The position numbers and the translations under genes were made by a program. Under the pieces are notes generated by a model that had not been told where the DNA came from, did no database searches, and saw only the letters and a program-made list of their open reading frames with translations. A stretch of DNA of 28,965 bases from a virus, in the IMG/VR virus record IMGVR_UViG_3300030098_001006, positions 1-28,965 of that record, one strand, 5' to 3'. Shown here in pieces: positions 1 through 8,200 of the stretch; the stretch's first letter is position 1, and each line of letters opens with the position of its first letter.

Positions 1-99
1 TCAGCTGTCATAGTGATATAGTCGATTGGCTCTTGCCTGATTGGATATTTAATACTGATTCTATGACCTTTCAAAAACTTGAAGGGCAAAAAAAAAATA
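1..99. repeat. Left copy of 99-bp terminal direct repeat
   Basis: Bases 1-99 are identical to bases 28867-28965, including a run of ten A near the end. The repeat lies inside one continuous reading frame when the ends are joined, so it most likely marks a circular contig with one assembler k-mer of overlap; the non-redundant genome would be 28866 bp. A genuine short terminal repeat is possible but less likely, because the repeat falls within a gene and its length is a common assembly k-mer. Confidence 0.95.
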
Positions 100-554
100 G
101 ACCAAAAATTAAATTTGAAATATACAAAACAGGAGATAAATCAATTTGGAAAATGTTTGCTAAACATCACTATTTAAGTCATTCACATAATAACGCTGCC
201 AATGTATATGTGGCATTTGTTAATGAACAATTAGCAGGGTTTATAAGTATATTGCATCAACCACACGCAAAGGTAAAAAATATAAAAAGAGTTCATAGAG
301 TTGTTGTTATGCCTGATTTTCAAGGAATTGGAATAGGTGTTAGACTATTAGAATATATAGGCAAAAAATATATTAATAATAAGTTTAGATATAGAATTAC
401 AACATCAGCTCCAAGTTTGATAAATTATTTTAAAAATAGTTTGCAATGGAAATGTGGTTCTTTTGGAAGAAAAAAAAATCACGGTGGCACATTAAAGGTT
501 GGAAAATTCGGTAGTGAAAACAGAATAACCACAAGTTGGGAATACAAATTATAA
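1..554 (+). CDS. ABC-ATPase/GNAT fusion protein, C-terminal part (continues from 28350)
   Basis: This is the 3' part of a gene that begins at 28350 and crosses the contig junction; joined, it encodes 356 residues. The part here holds the end of the ATPase domain and a complete GNAT acyltransferase-like domain (about residues 205-356 of the joined protein). Visible GNAT features are an H-H-Y cluster at about 228-230, a predicted strand pattern, and the acyl-CoA binding motif A, V-V-M-P-D-F-Q-G-I-G-I-G, at about 274-285. A C-terminal S-x-P segment and a G-R-K-K region follow. ATPase-GNAT fusions are known as a family (COG2401-like) and occur in phages. The phage Mu DNA-modifying enzyme Mom has a GNAT fold, so a role in base modification is a reasonable inference, not a demonstrated one. 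An internal TTG at 33 could suggest a separate protein, but the joined frame makes that start unnecessary. Confidence 0.85.
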   Translation, partial: SCHSDIVDWLLPDWIFNTDSMTFQKLEGQKKNRPKIKFEIYKTGDKSIWKMFAKHHYLSHSHNNAANVYVAFVNEQLAGFISILHQPHAKVKNIKRVHRVVVMPDFQGIGIGVRLLEYIGKKYINNKFRYRITTSAPSLINYFKNSLQWKCGSFGRKKNHGGTLKVGKFGSENRITTSWEYKL

Positions 555-571
555 TAGATTAAATAATACAA

Positions 572-919
572 ATGGCACACAATAAAAAAGAGAAACTATT
601 AAAAGCGTTAAAAGAAACGCAGGGCTTAATATACCACGCTTGTAAAAAAGCGGGTAATATAAGTAGAAGCACATACTATCGTTATATGCGAGAAGATGAA
701 GAATTCGCTAAAGCTGTTGAAGATATTAAAGAAGCACAGATAGATTATGTAGAGGGTGAATTGATAAAAAATATATCTAAAGGTAAAGAAACAAGTATCA
801 TCTTTTATTTAAAATCTAAAGCAAGAGATAGGGGTTATGCAGAAAAGTTAGATATTACAAGTGGTGGCAAAGCATTAACAGAACTTAAAATAGAAGTTAT
901 TGACACAGGCAAAGATTAA
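572..919 (+). CDS. terS: Terminase small subunit
   Basis: A 115-residue protein directly upstream of the large terminase, with which it overlaps by 20 bases. It has an N-terminal helix-turn-helix of the homeodomain-like type seen in phage small terminases (about residues 8-42, with the recognition segment I-S-R-S-T-Y-Y-R-Y-M). The second half contains the family pattern E-L-I-K-N-I, T-S-I-I-F-Y-L-K and A-R-D-R-G-Y, typical of phBC6A51-type small subunits. Its role is to recognise the packaging start on the phage DNA and hand it to the large subunit. Length and position fit the family. The start ATG follows an A-rich leader without Shine-Dalgarno sequence, as expected for Bacteroidetes. The packaging site (pac or cos) should be in or near this gene, but I cannot point to it. 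Confidence 0.88.
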   Translation: MAHNKKEKLLKALKETQGLIYHACKKAGNISRSTYYRYMREDEEFAKAVEDIKEAQIDYVEGELIKNISKGKETSIIFYLKSKARDRGYAEKLDITSGGKALTELKIEVIDTGKD

Positions 920-2057
920 AACAACCAATGTCTTTCACAAGGCATATAAATCAGATACTAGAATAACCTGTTTACAAGGTGGTACTCGTTCTAGTAAAAG
1001 CTATTCCTTAGCGCAATTATTTATAGTTAAATGTTTAGAAGATACAGGCAAAACATATACTATCTGCCGTAAAACATTACCTGCATTAAAAGCTACAGCA
1101 TATCGTGATATGTTACAAATCTTAAAAGAATTAGATTTATATAGTGAAGAAAACCATAATAAATCAGAACTATCTTATCAGCTTAACGGAAACCTGTTAG
1201 AGTTTATTTCTGTAGATCAACCACAAAAGATTAGAGGGCGTAAGCGTAACTATCTATGGTTAAACGAAGCCAACGAATTTACATATGAAGATTGGCAACA
1301 GCTTATACTAAGAACAACAGAAAAAATCTATTTAGATTATAACCCCTCAGATCCTTATTCCTGGATATATGATAAAGTAATAGTTCGTGATGATTGTACC
1401 TTTATTAAATCTACATATAAAGCAAATCCTTTTTTAGATGAAGATACTGTAGCTGAGATTGAAAGATTAAGAGATTTAGACCCTGACTATTGGCAAGTGT
1501 ATGGATTAGGTGAAATTGGTTCTGTGCAAACAATGATATTTAGAAAGTTTGAATTGGTAGATGAAGTACAGGGCAGATTAATAGGTTATGGATTAGACTT
1601 TGGGTTTACTAATTCACCATCTGCTTTAGTTGCAGTATACCAATCTGATGATAATTTATATATTAAGGAAATGCTTTATGAAAAGCGATTAACCAATACT
1701 GATTTAGCTAATAAGCTAAGGGAATTTAGAATAGATAGGCAATCAGAAATAATAGGCGACTCAGCAGAACCTAAAACAATCGAAGAAATATATAGACAAG
1801 GATTCAATATAAAACCCGCTAAGAAAGGTGCAGGAATACACTTAGGCATTGATATAATGCGTAGATACAAACTGCATATAACTAAAGATAGTTTAAATGC
1901 AATAAAAGAATTTAGAGGTTATAAATGGGCAACAGATAAAAATGGTGATGTGTTAAATACACCTGTAAAAGTTAATGACCATTTAGTAGATGCAACTCGG
2001 TATCTATGTTTAAATAAGCTGTCAATTAACCATAGTGGCAAATACTATATATTGTAA
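900..2057 (+). CDS. terL: Terminase large subunit (packaging ATPase/nuclease)
   Basis: A 385-residue protein with both enzymatic domains of a terminase. N-terminal ATPase: Walker A-like G-G-T-R-S-S-K-S at residues 27-34, the degenerate form common in PBSX/Terminase_3-type enzymes; Walker B-like Y-L-W-L-N-E at 118-123; a D-Y-N-P segment at 146-149 that may couple ATP hydrolysis to movement. C-terminal RNase H-like nuclease: G-L-D-F-G at 231-235, G-D-S-A-E-P at 286-291 and N-D-H-L-V-D at 359-364 supply the acidic metal ligands. The only good start is TTG at 900: the frame is closed by a stop at 891-893, and no ATG precedes the ATPase motif in frame. This start lies inside the small-subunit gene, which suggests translational coupling. 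The protein pumps phage DNA into the prohead through the portal. Confidence 0.95.
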   Translation: MTQAKIKTTNVFHKAYKSDTRITCLQGGTRSSKSYSLAQLFIVKCLEDTGKTYTICRKTLPALKATAYRDMLQILKELDLYSEENHNKSELSYQLNGNLLEFISVDQPQKIRGRKRNYLWLNEANEFTYEDWQQLILRTTEKIYLDYNPSDPYSWIYDKVIVRDDCTFIKSTYKANPFLDEDTVAEIERLRDLDPDYWQVYGLGEIGSVQTMIFRKFELVDEVQGRLIGYGLDFGFTNSPSALVAVYQSDDNLYIKEMLYEKRLTNTDLANKLREFRIDRQSEIIGDSAEPKTIEEIYRQGFNIKPAKKGAGIHLGIDIMRRYKLHITKDSLNAIKEFRGYKWATDKNGDVLNTPVKVNDHLVDATRYLCLNKLSINHSGKYYIL

Positions 2058-2061
2058 GAAA

Positions 2062-2090
2062 AAACAAATAATCAATTTTTATATTTATAA
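2062..2090 (+). promoter_or_regulatory. Bipartite late-promoter candidate, copy 1
   Basis: AAACAA at 2062-2067, exactly ten bases, then TTTATATTTATAA at 2078-2090, ending 3 bases before the ATG at 2094. The same element with the same spacing occurs at 10485, 11522 and 13952. It fills most of the 36-base gap between the large terminase and the tail block. If TATATTTAT acts as the -10 element, transcripts would start almost at the ATG. Confidence 0.7.
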
Positions 2091-2093
2091 GTA

Positions 2094-2675
2094 ATGAGGG
2101 AAGTAAAATTAACAATACCCGATAGGTGGTCTGACATAACAATAGAAACCTATCAAAAGTATGTAAAGATTCAAGAGGGTAAAGGAAGTGAGAAAACAAA
2201 GGTTTTAAAGAGTTTAGCTTTGTTATGTGGCACTAAACTTGTGGTAATAAAGAAAATGGCTTACAAGGACTTATTAGAGATAATGGGTATAATTAAAAAG
2301 CTAATTGATACAGAACCCGACAAAGGAGAATTTAAAAAGATATTTAAGTTTAAAAATGAAGATTACGGTTTTTGTCCTAATTTATCTCAAATTACTACAG
2401 GTGAATACATAGATTTGGAAACATATTGCAAAGAACCTATTGAAAATTTACATATTATAATGAGTATTTTATATAGGCGGATTTCATTTAAAAGAGGTGA
2501 AAGGTATGCAATAGAAAGCTATAATCCTGACCAATTTAAAGAAGAATTATTTAAAGATTGTCCAATGGATATAGCATTAAATTCGCTAGGTTTTTTTTTG
2601 ACTTTAGGAAGCAAATTAGCGAGGATTTCGCTCAATTATTTGAAAGCACAGGAAACGAAACCACAAAAGGTGTGA
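2094..2675 (+). CDS. Tail assembly chaperone, G-like product
   Basis: A 193-residue protein that opens the tail block behind a copy of the bipartite element. I identify it mainly by architecture: it is the upstream partner of a pair of overlapping frames related by a -1 shift, with a nine-T slippery run in the overlap, placed upstream of the tape measure, as in the lambda G/GT arrangement. Its N-terminus (L-T-I-P-D-R-W-S-D-I-T) and its helical body resemble proteins at this position in Bacteroidetes siphophages. In that family the G product and the frameshifted GT product are made in a fixed ratio and hold the tape measure and tail tube subunits during tail assembly; they are not in the finished virion. 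No enzymatic motif is visible. The family assignment is strong from context and moderate from sequence. Confidence 0.75.
   Translation: MREVKLTIPDRWSDITIETYQKYVKIQEGKGSEKTKVLKSLALLCGTKLVVIKKMAYKDLLEIMGIIKKLIDTEPDKGEFKKIFKFKNEDYGFCPNLSQITTGEYIDLETYCKEPIENLHIIMSILYRRISFKRGERYAIESYNPDQFKEELFKDCPMDIALNSLGFFLTLGSKLARISLNYLKAQETKPQKV
2591..2597 (+). promoter_or_regulatory. -1 ribosomal frameshift slippery site (T TTT TTT)
   Basis: Within a run of nine T (2591-2599) the heptamer T-TTT-TTT is in the X-XXY-YYZ register of the upstream gene: the zero-frame codons are GGT TTT TTT TTG. A slip by -1 moves ribosomes into the open frame ending at 2839. A small hairpin (AGCGA 2618-2622 with TCGCT 2628-2632) lies downstream, but it is about 20 bases away, further than usual, so its role is uncertain. 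Confidence 0.75.
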
Positions 2676-2839
2676 CAATGCAGAGCAAATGGGGATGGTA
2701 TAACATTCTATATAGTTTATCTAATAGCATATTAGATATAGATAAAATAACAAAATTACCAATAAGAGAAGTGTTAACTTATTTAGCATATACTCAAGAT
2801 TATAACGCAAAACAAAACAATAATTATGATAAGTTTTAG
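2597..2839 (+). CDS. Tail assembly chaperone, T extension (made only by -1 frameshift)
   Basis: This -1 frame continues the chaperone after the slippery site and adds about 80 residues, giving a predicted fusion of about 248 residues. The segment contains K-W-G-W-Y-N-I-L-Y-S-L, I-T-K-L-P and a C-terminal helix, a pattern I associate with the T part of Bacteroidetes phage tail assembly chaperones. An ATG exists at 2558 in this frame, but it lies deep in the upstream gene and has no supporting leader, so frameshifting is the better explanation. In lambda-like phages the T part binds the tail tube protein while the G part binds the tape measure. The open -1 frame is also compatible with a homopolymer miscount, but the overlap of well over 100 bases, the slippery register and the conserved gene position argue for programmed frameshifting. 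Confidence 0.72.
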   Translation, partial: FDFRKQISEDFAQLFESTGNETTKGVTMQSKWGWYNILYSLSNSILDIDKITKLPIREVLTYLAYTQDYNAKQNNNYDKF

Positions 2840-3317
2840 AAATGTAGTAGGATTTTTAGAAACAATAGCAGATAAGCATTATGAGATTAAATCGTTTCAT
2901 AGTGGTTTTATGGATGAAGTCGATATAAATAAACTTGGTGCAACAGATTATATTATACTATATGCAGAGCCAGGACAAGCCGTTGTAGATAAAGGTGTAT
3001 TAACCTATAACTTTACATTGTATGTTTTAGATATGATCAATGAAGATTTAGGTGATGCCCCTAATAAAGAGCGATTAGGTAGAATAGATACATTAAGCGA
3101 AAATCTGAGCATCTTGCAAGATGTTATAAATGAATTTCACCACAGCTTATATAGTACAAGTTGGGTAGATAATGAGGTTGTGTTAGATTTACCAATAACA
3201 GCAGAGCCATTTACAGCACGATTTAACAATCTTTTAACAGGATGGAGTGCAACCCTTAGTATGCAAGTAAACAACCCTAATAACCTTTGTATATCACCAA
3301 TAGAAGCTAATTCATAA
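2826..3317 (+). CDS. Tail completion/terminator-like protein
   Basis: A 163-residue protein starting 14 bases before the end of the frameshifted chaperone and overlapping the next gene by one base. It is a mixed alpha/beta protein without enzymatic motifs. The central part (Y-A-E-P-G near 46-50, L-T-Y-N-F-T-L-Y-V-L-D, D-V-I-N-E-F) and the C-terminal G-W-S-A-T-L-S-M-Q-V-N segment match the layout of conserved structural proteins that sit next to the terminase or tail genes in Bacteroidetes siphophages. By size, predicted fold and position it would fit a tail terminator or completion protein that caps the tail tube and joins it to the head. The function is inferred from context, not from a diagnostic motif. 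Confidence 0.55.
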   Translation: MISFRNVVGFLETIADKHYEIKSFHSGFMDEVDINKLGATDYIILYAEPGQAVVDKGVLTYNFTLYVLDMINEDLGDAPNKERLGRIDTLSENLSILQDVINEFHHSLYSTSWVDNEVVLDLPITAEPFTARFNNLLTGWSATLSMQVNNPNNLCISPIEANS

Positions 3318-3856
3318 TGCAATTTAAAAACACCATACAATCATTACAAAAATTAGGCGGTAGTGTAATTAAAGAGGGTCGTGGCATTCTTAAAAAGAAG
3401 AAGAAACAAACTAGATCCAATACATTATATAATGATTTTGACTATTTAGTTACTAATACAAAAGATACTGTAACCTTAGAATTTGAATTTGGTAGAGCAG
3501 ATGATTATTGGGCATTTGTAGATGAGGGAGTTAGAGGTGCAGGTGGTTATAAAGGTAGTGGAAGAATGAGAGGGCAAGGAAGTCCTTTTAAATTCTCTAG
3601 CAAAATGCCACCACGACAACCATTAATAAATTGGATTAAAAACAAACCATTAAAAGGTAGAGATAAAAAAGGGCGTTTCATTTCAAATGAAAGTTTTGGT
3701 TTTCTTATACAAAGAGCAATATATCAAAGAGGGTTAGAAAGAACTCAATTTTTTACAAGACCATTTACAACACAATTAAAAAAACAAGAAAAAAAAATAG
3801 TACAAGCATTTGCGGATGATTTAGAAGTATTATTAGAAAAAACATTAAAAGATTAA
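3317..3856 (+). CDS. HK97 gp10-like neck/tail completion protein (putative)
   Basis: A 179-residue, basic protein with a lysine-rich stretch near residues 25-33. The middle contains the pattern D-Y-W-A-F-V-D-E-G-V-R-G, then M-P-P-R-Q-P-L-I-N-W-I-K and G-F-L-I-Q-R-A-I-Y-Q-R-G, and ends with a helix. The 'W-x-F-V-E-x-G ... P-P-x-x-P-I-x-x-W' style is shared with gp10-like minor structural proteins that connect head and tail, and with Bacteroidetes homologues annotated only as structural. It lies between the tail completion candidate and the large tail proteins, three bases before the next ATG. A neck or tail-completion role is likely; the exact joint it forms cannot be read from the sequence. 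Confidence 0.55.
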   Translation: MQFKNTIQSLQKLGGSVIKEGRGILKKKKKQTRSNTLYNDFDYLVTNTKDTVTLEFEFGRADDYWAFVDEGVRGAGGYKGSGRMRGQGSPFKFSSKMPPRQPLINWIKNKPLKGRDKKGRFISNESFGFLIQRAIYQRGLERTQFFTRPFTTQLKKQEKKIVQAFADDLEVLLEKTLKD

Positions 3857-3859
3857 ATT

Positions 3860-5278
3860 ATGGCGATAGGAATATTTTCATTCGAACAAGAGCCAATAGG
3901 TGATTCTGACAAATTACCTGTTATTACTAATTGGACACCCGTTGTACCTTATACTGCTAAACAAACAAGTATGACGGAAATTTATTATTTTAAATTTGTA
4001 TTAGATGTGAGGTTAACGGATGCTTCAGGCACTTTATTGGCTAAAATGAAACAAAGACAAAATGGAGTTAGTTCTACAACTGATGTTTATTCCGTTTTTG
4101 ATATTAAAGATGTTGTTAATTCTGTGCTATATGACACTATCGCAGATGCAAACGATACAACTAAATCTATACACACATTAGGCGCCAATGTTGCTGCAGA
4201 GCCTTTTAGTCAAAATAATAATCAATTAAGAACTATATATGTGAAAGGCTATCAAGAATTTTCAACTGCACAAAATACATCACCAAGCCTATATTTAACA
4301 AGCTATGCAGAGGACACTAAATTTTATATGCAGGCTTCTTTACCTTTAAACACAGCTAGAGGCACCGCAGATTTTCAAACTACTGCCTTTTCAAATTTTC
4401 AATTAGATGGTTCTTCAAAAAAGTTTTTGAGCGATGTAGCATCTTCTTATAATTCAATAGCGAATGTTACAGGATATGTAAATGTGGTTAGAAGCACAGA
4501 TTATCATACGGTTGCCTTTTTAAATGGTGCAACTCATTTAGATAGTTCGGGTTCATTTTTTCAAATTAAATACTATGATTCAGATGGCATAATAGGAGTT
4601 GCACAAGAGATAGAAAACCATAATGCAACAGGTGGCGCACAACCTGTGTCAACTGAAGAAGTAGGTACAGACGCAGAAAGATTAATCTATTTTGGTTGTG
4701 GTCCTGGTAATTTACAAGCACAATCTGCAGTACCAGGCGCAAGACCTTCAGCATTTTCAGGGTGGACATATTATACTATACAAGCATTAGATAGTTCAGG
4801 TGGAACTGCTAAATCGGCTTTATATTATTTTGTTCAAGATGATGATAATTGCAAAGGTTTTGATGTAAGAAGATTAGGGTGGCGTAATAGTTTGGGGTGT
4901 TATGATTACTTTAATTTTAAAAAGAAATCTACACAAACAATAGAAATAACACGCAACAATTATGAAACTCTTTTGGGTGAATTTAATAGCACATCATATT
5001 CTTATGATAATTTTGGTAGAGGTGCAAAAACAAGACAAACAACTGCAAAAATAAAGGAAACTTTAAACACAGATTGGATAACACAGGAAGATGCTGTATT
5101 ATTAGAAAATCTTTTAACATCTACAAATGTTTATATTATAGAAAATGATTACAGCACATATACCGTTCCTGTTGCAATTACAGATAATAGTTTTATTAAA
5201 AAAACAACTGCCAATGATGGATTAATACAATACACTATTAACATAGAATATTCCAATCCTCTTAATACCAATTCATAA
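3860..5278 (+). CDS. Tail structural protein (distal tail/baseplate region, putative)
   Basis: A 472-residue, mostly beta-strand protein rich in S, T, N and aromatic residues. Its C-terminal third (about residues 330-465) has a pattern I recognise from Bacteroidetes phage tail proteins: R-R-L-G-W-R-N-S-L-G-C-Y-D-Y-F-N-F-K-K-K, a T-x-x-I-x-x-T-R-x-N-Y segment, D-N-F-G-R-G, and a final domain ending in strands around Y-T-I-N-I-E-Y. No enzymatic motif is visible. It is followed, with TAATG overlap, by the largest gene of the window. The pair is probably the distal-tail or baseplate module that positions the receptor-binding parts. In a linear comparison with other siphophages a Dit-like role would fit, but that is inference; a tail-sheath or fibre role is not supported. 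Confidence 0.5.
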   Translation: MAIGIFSFEQEPIGDSDKLPVITNWTPVVPYTAKQTSMTEIYYFKFVLDVRLTDASGTLLAKMKQRQNGVSSTTDVYSVFDIKDVVNSVLYDTIADANDTTKSIHTLGANVAAEPFSQNNNQLRTIYVKGYQEFSTAQNTSPSLYLTSYAEDTKFYMQASLPLNTARGTADFQTTAFSNFQLDGSSKKFLSDVASSYNSIANVTGYVNVVRSTDYHTVAFLNGATHLDSSGSFFQIKYYDSDGIIGVAQEIENHNATGGAQPVSTEEVGTDAERLIYFGCGPGNLQAQSAVPGARPSAFSGWTYYTIQALDSSGGTAKSALYYFVQDDDNCKGFDVRRLGWRNSLGCYDYFNFKKKSTQTIEITRNNYETLLGEFNSTSYSYDNFGRGAKTRQTTAKIKETLNTDWITQEDAVLLENLLTSTNVYIIENDYSTYTVPVAITDNSFIKKTTANDGLIQYTINIEYSNPLNTNS

Positions 5279-8200
5279 TGAATATCAGATTAGTTGCATA
5301 TAGACCTAATACGACAACCGATACAGTAGATACTGCCTTTGAACTTGAATTAAATGAAGCACCTAATATATCTTTAAACTTTCAATTTAGTGATATTAAA
5401 GAACCTGAAACAAGAAAAGGAAGTTATTCGCAAACATTTAAATTACCATTTACACCTAAAAATGATGAATTTTTTCAGAGTTGGTATAATGTAAATATAG
5501 ACACTCTAGTATTTAGTACAAGCAAAAAATTTAATGCTATAATATTTGTTGGCTCTACTCCTCAATTTGATGGTGTTCTAAAACTAAAAGCCGTATATTC
5601 TAAGGCTAGACAATATGAGGTTGTGGTTATGGCAAACTCCTCAGATTTATTTACTGAAATAGGCGATAAAAAGGTTGTTGATGCAATAGGTTCAGAATTT
5701 GATCATACCTTTAGTTACAATAATATTAAATTATCGTGGGACGGTTCTAGCACATCCTTTGACAATACATCAAGCGTTTCATTAAGAGATGCGGATGCAG
5801 GTGTTCAAAAAGTTATGTATCCACTGACTGTATCTGAAGTAGATACATTCTATTTTCCTATGGCATCTGCAAATGGTTCAGGAACCCATTTAAATATGAA
5901 CCAAGCAACACTAAATGCCATAAGTAGTGATACTGAAGCTGCTGAAAATTCCACAAGCATAGAACAATTAAAACCCGCAGTACAAATAAAAGCGATACTA
6001 AAATTAATAATAGCAAACGCAGGTTTTTCTTATAGTTCCGATTTTATAGATGGTAGCTATTTTGGTAAAATATTTATGACCACCTGCAACAAGGTGGATA
6101 GTGTTGTTCCGCCTATTGTATCGGGTGACCCTGAAGTTTGGGCTTCGGGAAGTGTTTCAGGTGAAGCAGATTGGACGGGAGAGCAGACTGCCTGGCCGCC
6201 ATCGGGAACGCTTTTAATACTTGGTGCAAATGAGTGGGTAGATGTTGATAGTTTTGCTCCTACTGTAGCGTGGTCAGACCCGCAAGGAGTAATACAATCA
6301 GATGGACAAACTTTTGAAATTAAGTCACCTGCACAAACTATGATGGCATTTTCAAACTTTGAACCATATAACCAATTTGCAACCGAACCCTCAACATTTA
6401 GAGCACGATTAATACCTGTTATTAGTGGTGTTCCACAATACGATAGTGATGGCGTATTATATGCTCCAGACGCTGAGGCATCTTGGGAACAAGTGGGTTC
6501 GGGAACAAACTATATTGCTAATTTAGATACTGCTATGAGTGGTTTTGTTTTTAATTTAGCAGAAAATGGAACACCCATTGTTGGCACACAATACAGGCTC
6601 CAAGTATGTGTAACAGAGGATGTTAACACCACAGGCTACCAACAAACCTGTACCTTTGGATTCAATAGAAATTCAGGCTCTAATTGGCAAGTAGATATTA
6701 TTTCAAGTTGGGCACCCCTTACAGAATCTGTTGTTGGAAATACTATTGATATTTCGGCTTGTATTGACCCCGATTTAACGCAAAAGGAATTTTTAAAAGA
6801 CATATTAGAGCGATTTAATATGCTTGTTATCGTTGACCCTGATAACCCAACAAATTTAATTATAGAACCCTATGTAGATTATTTAAAAAGTGGAACCATT
6901 AAAGATTGGACTGAAAAATTAGATGTTTCAAAAGAGATTGTGGTTAAAGATACCACCGCATTACAAAAAAAGGTGATTAACTTAACCGACCTTGAAGATG
7001 TAGATTTATTAAACAAAATAACATCTGAGTTTAATCCATCGTATAATGTATGGGGAAAATACTATCAAACCAACACAACAAATGAGTTTGCTATAGGTGA
7101 ATTAAAAAACAACCCTGTCTTTGCACCTTTTAGAGTTGAATCAGTTTATAAAGATTCATCAGGTTCATTAAATGTACAGGGTCCAGGTAATTTAGCGGTA
7201 CATTATGTGTTCTCAACAGAAACTACATCTGATGGCGTGGTAGATGTTTTAAAAAACACACAACCAAAACTATTCTATTATAGAGGGAGTGCTACAAATA
7301 TACAAACGCTAATGTCTGCAGATGATGTTAGTATCTTTATGCACAAAATAGATTCAACAACAGTTCCACAAACGAGAACGGCATATGAGTTTACCCAATA
7401 CCCCGTTTGTAGTGCTTGGGATATAGATACAGGGATAGCATCTTATGTAGACACATTAACAGCCGATAATAAGTGTTTATTTTGGGGTTTTGCACCGCCT
7501 GATAATCCTGATAATGACATCTTTAATTTTAACGGTTCTGTTAATTGGTCTGCCAATACATTGTATGGTTTATATTGGTCAAGTTATTTAAATGCCACAT
7601 ATAATGAAGATGCTCGAATGATGGAGTGTTATTTAAACTTAAATGAAGTAGATATATATAGCTTTAAATATAATGATGAAATTTTTATTAAAGATTCTTA
7701 TTGGCGTATTTTAAATATCCATAATTATCAAGTGGGGTCTAAGGTTTCAACAAAGGTTGTATTATTAAAAGCTATTGACACATTAGGACCAACAGGCGCA
7801 GCACCCATAGATTTGGGTTCAGATTGTTCTTATACACCTGGCACTTTGAGTGATGGAAATAATTTGTGGCTAGGTCAATTCTATGTGTGGTGTCCTGCGG
7901 GAACTCCAGGCTGTACACCCGATGTTGCAGCAGATCCCTGGACGGGTTCATATACAGATGCTTCTTGTTGTGAAAACTTACCCAATGCACAAATCGACCA
8001 ACAAGTACCTTATGAAGATGTGTATAGCGACAACCCATCTTTAGATGGATTAGTTGTGTGTCAACAAGTGCAGGGAGATGGAAACAACCCATCTAATATG
8101 CCTGCTTATTCTAATAATAATACCGCTTTATCTATGTTAAGTAAAAGTGGATTAACAAGTTATTTTAAAGCTAAATTAAATAAGAATTTTATTAGAGGTT

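Noticed and set aside
2558-2600. Independent start for the second chaperone frame at ATG 2558
   Set aside because: The ATG is buried in the upstream gene with no leader; the slippery run gives a better explanation.
7772-8092. 106-codon minus-strand frame
   Set aside because: Entirely inside the large tail-tip gene, no start context, no recognisable motif.
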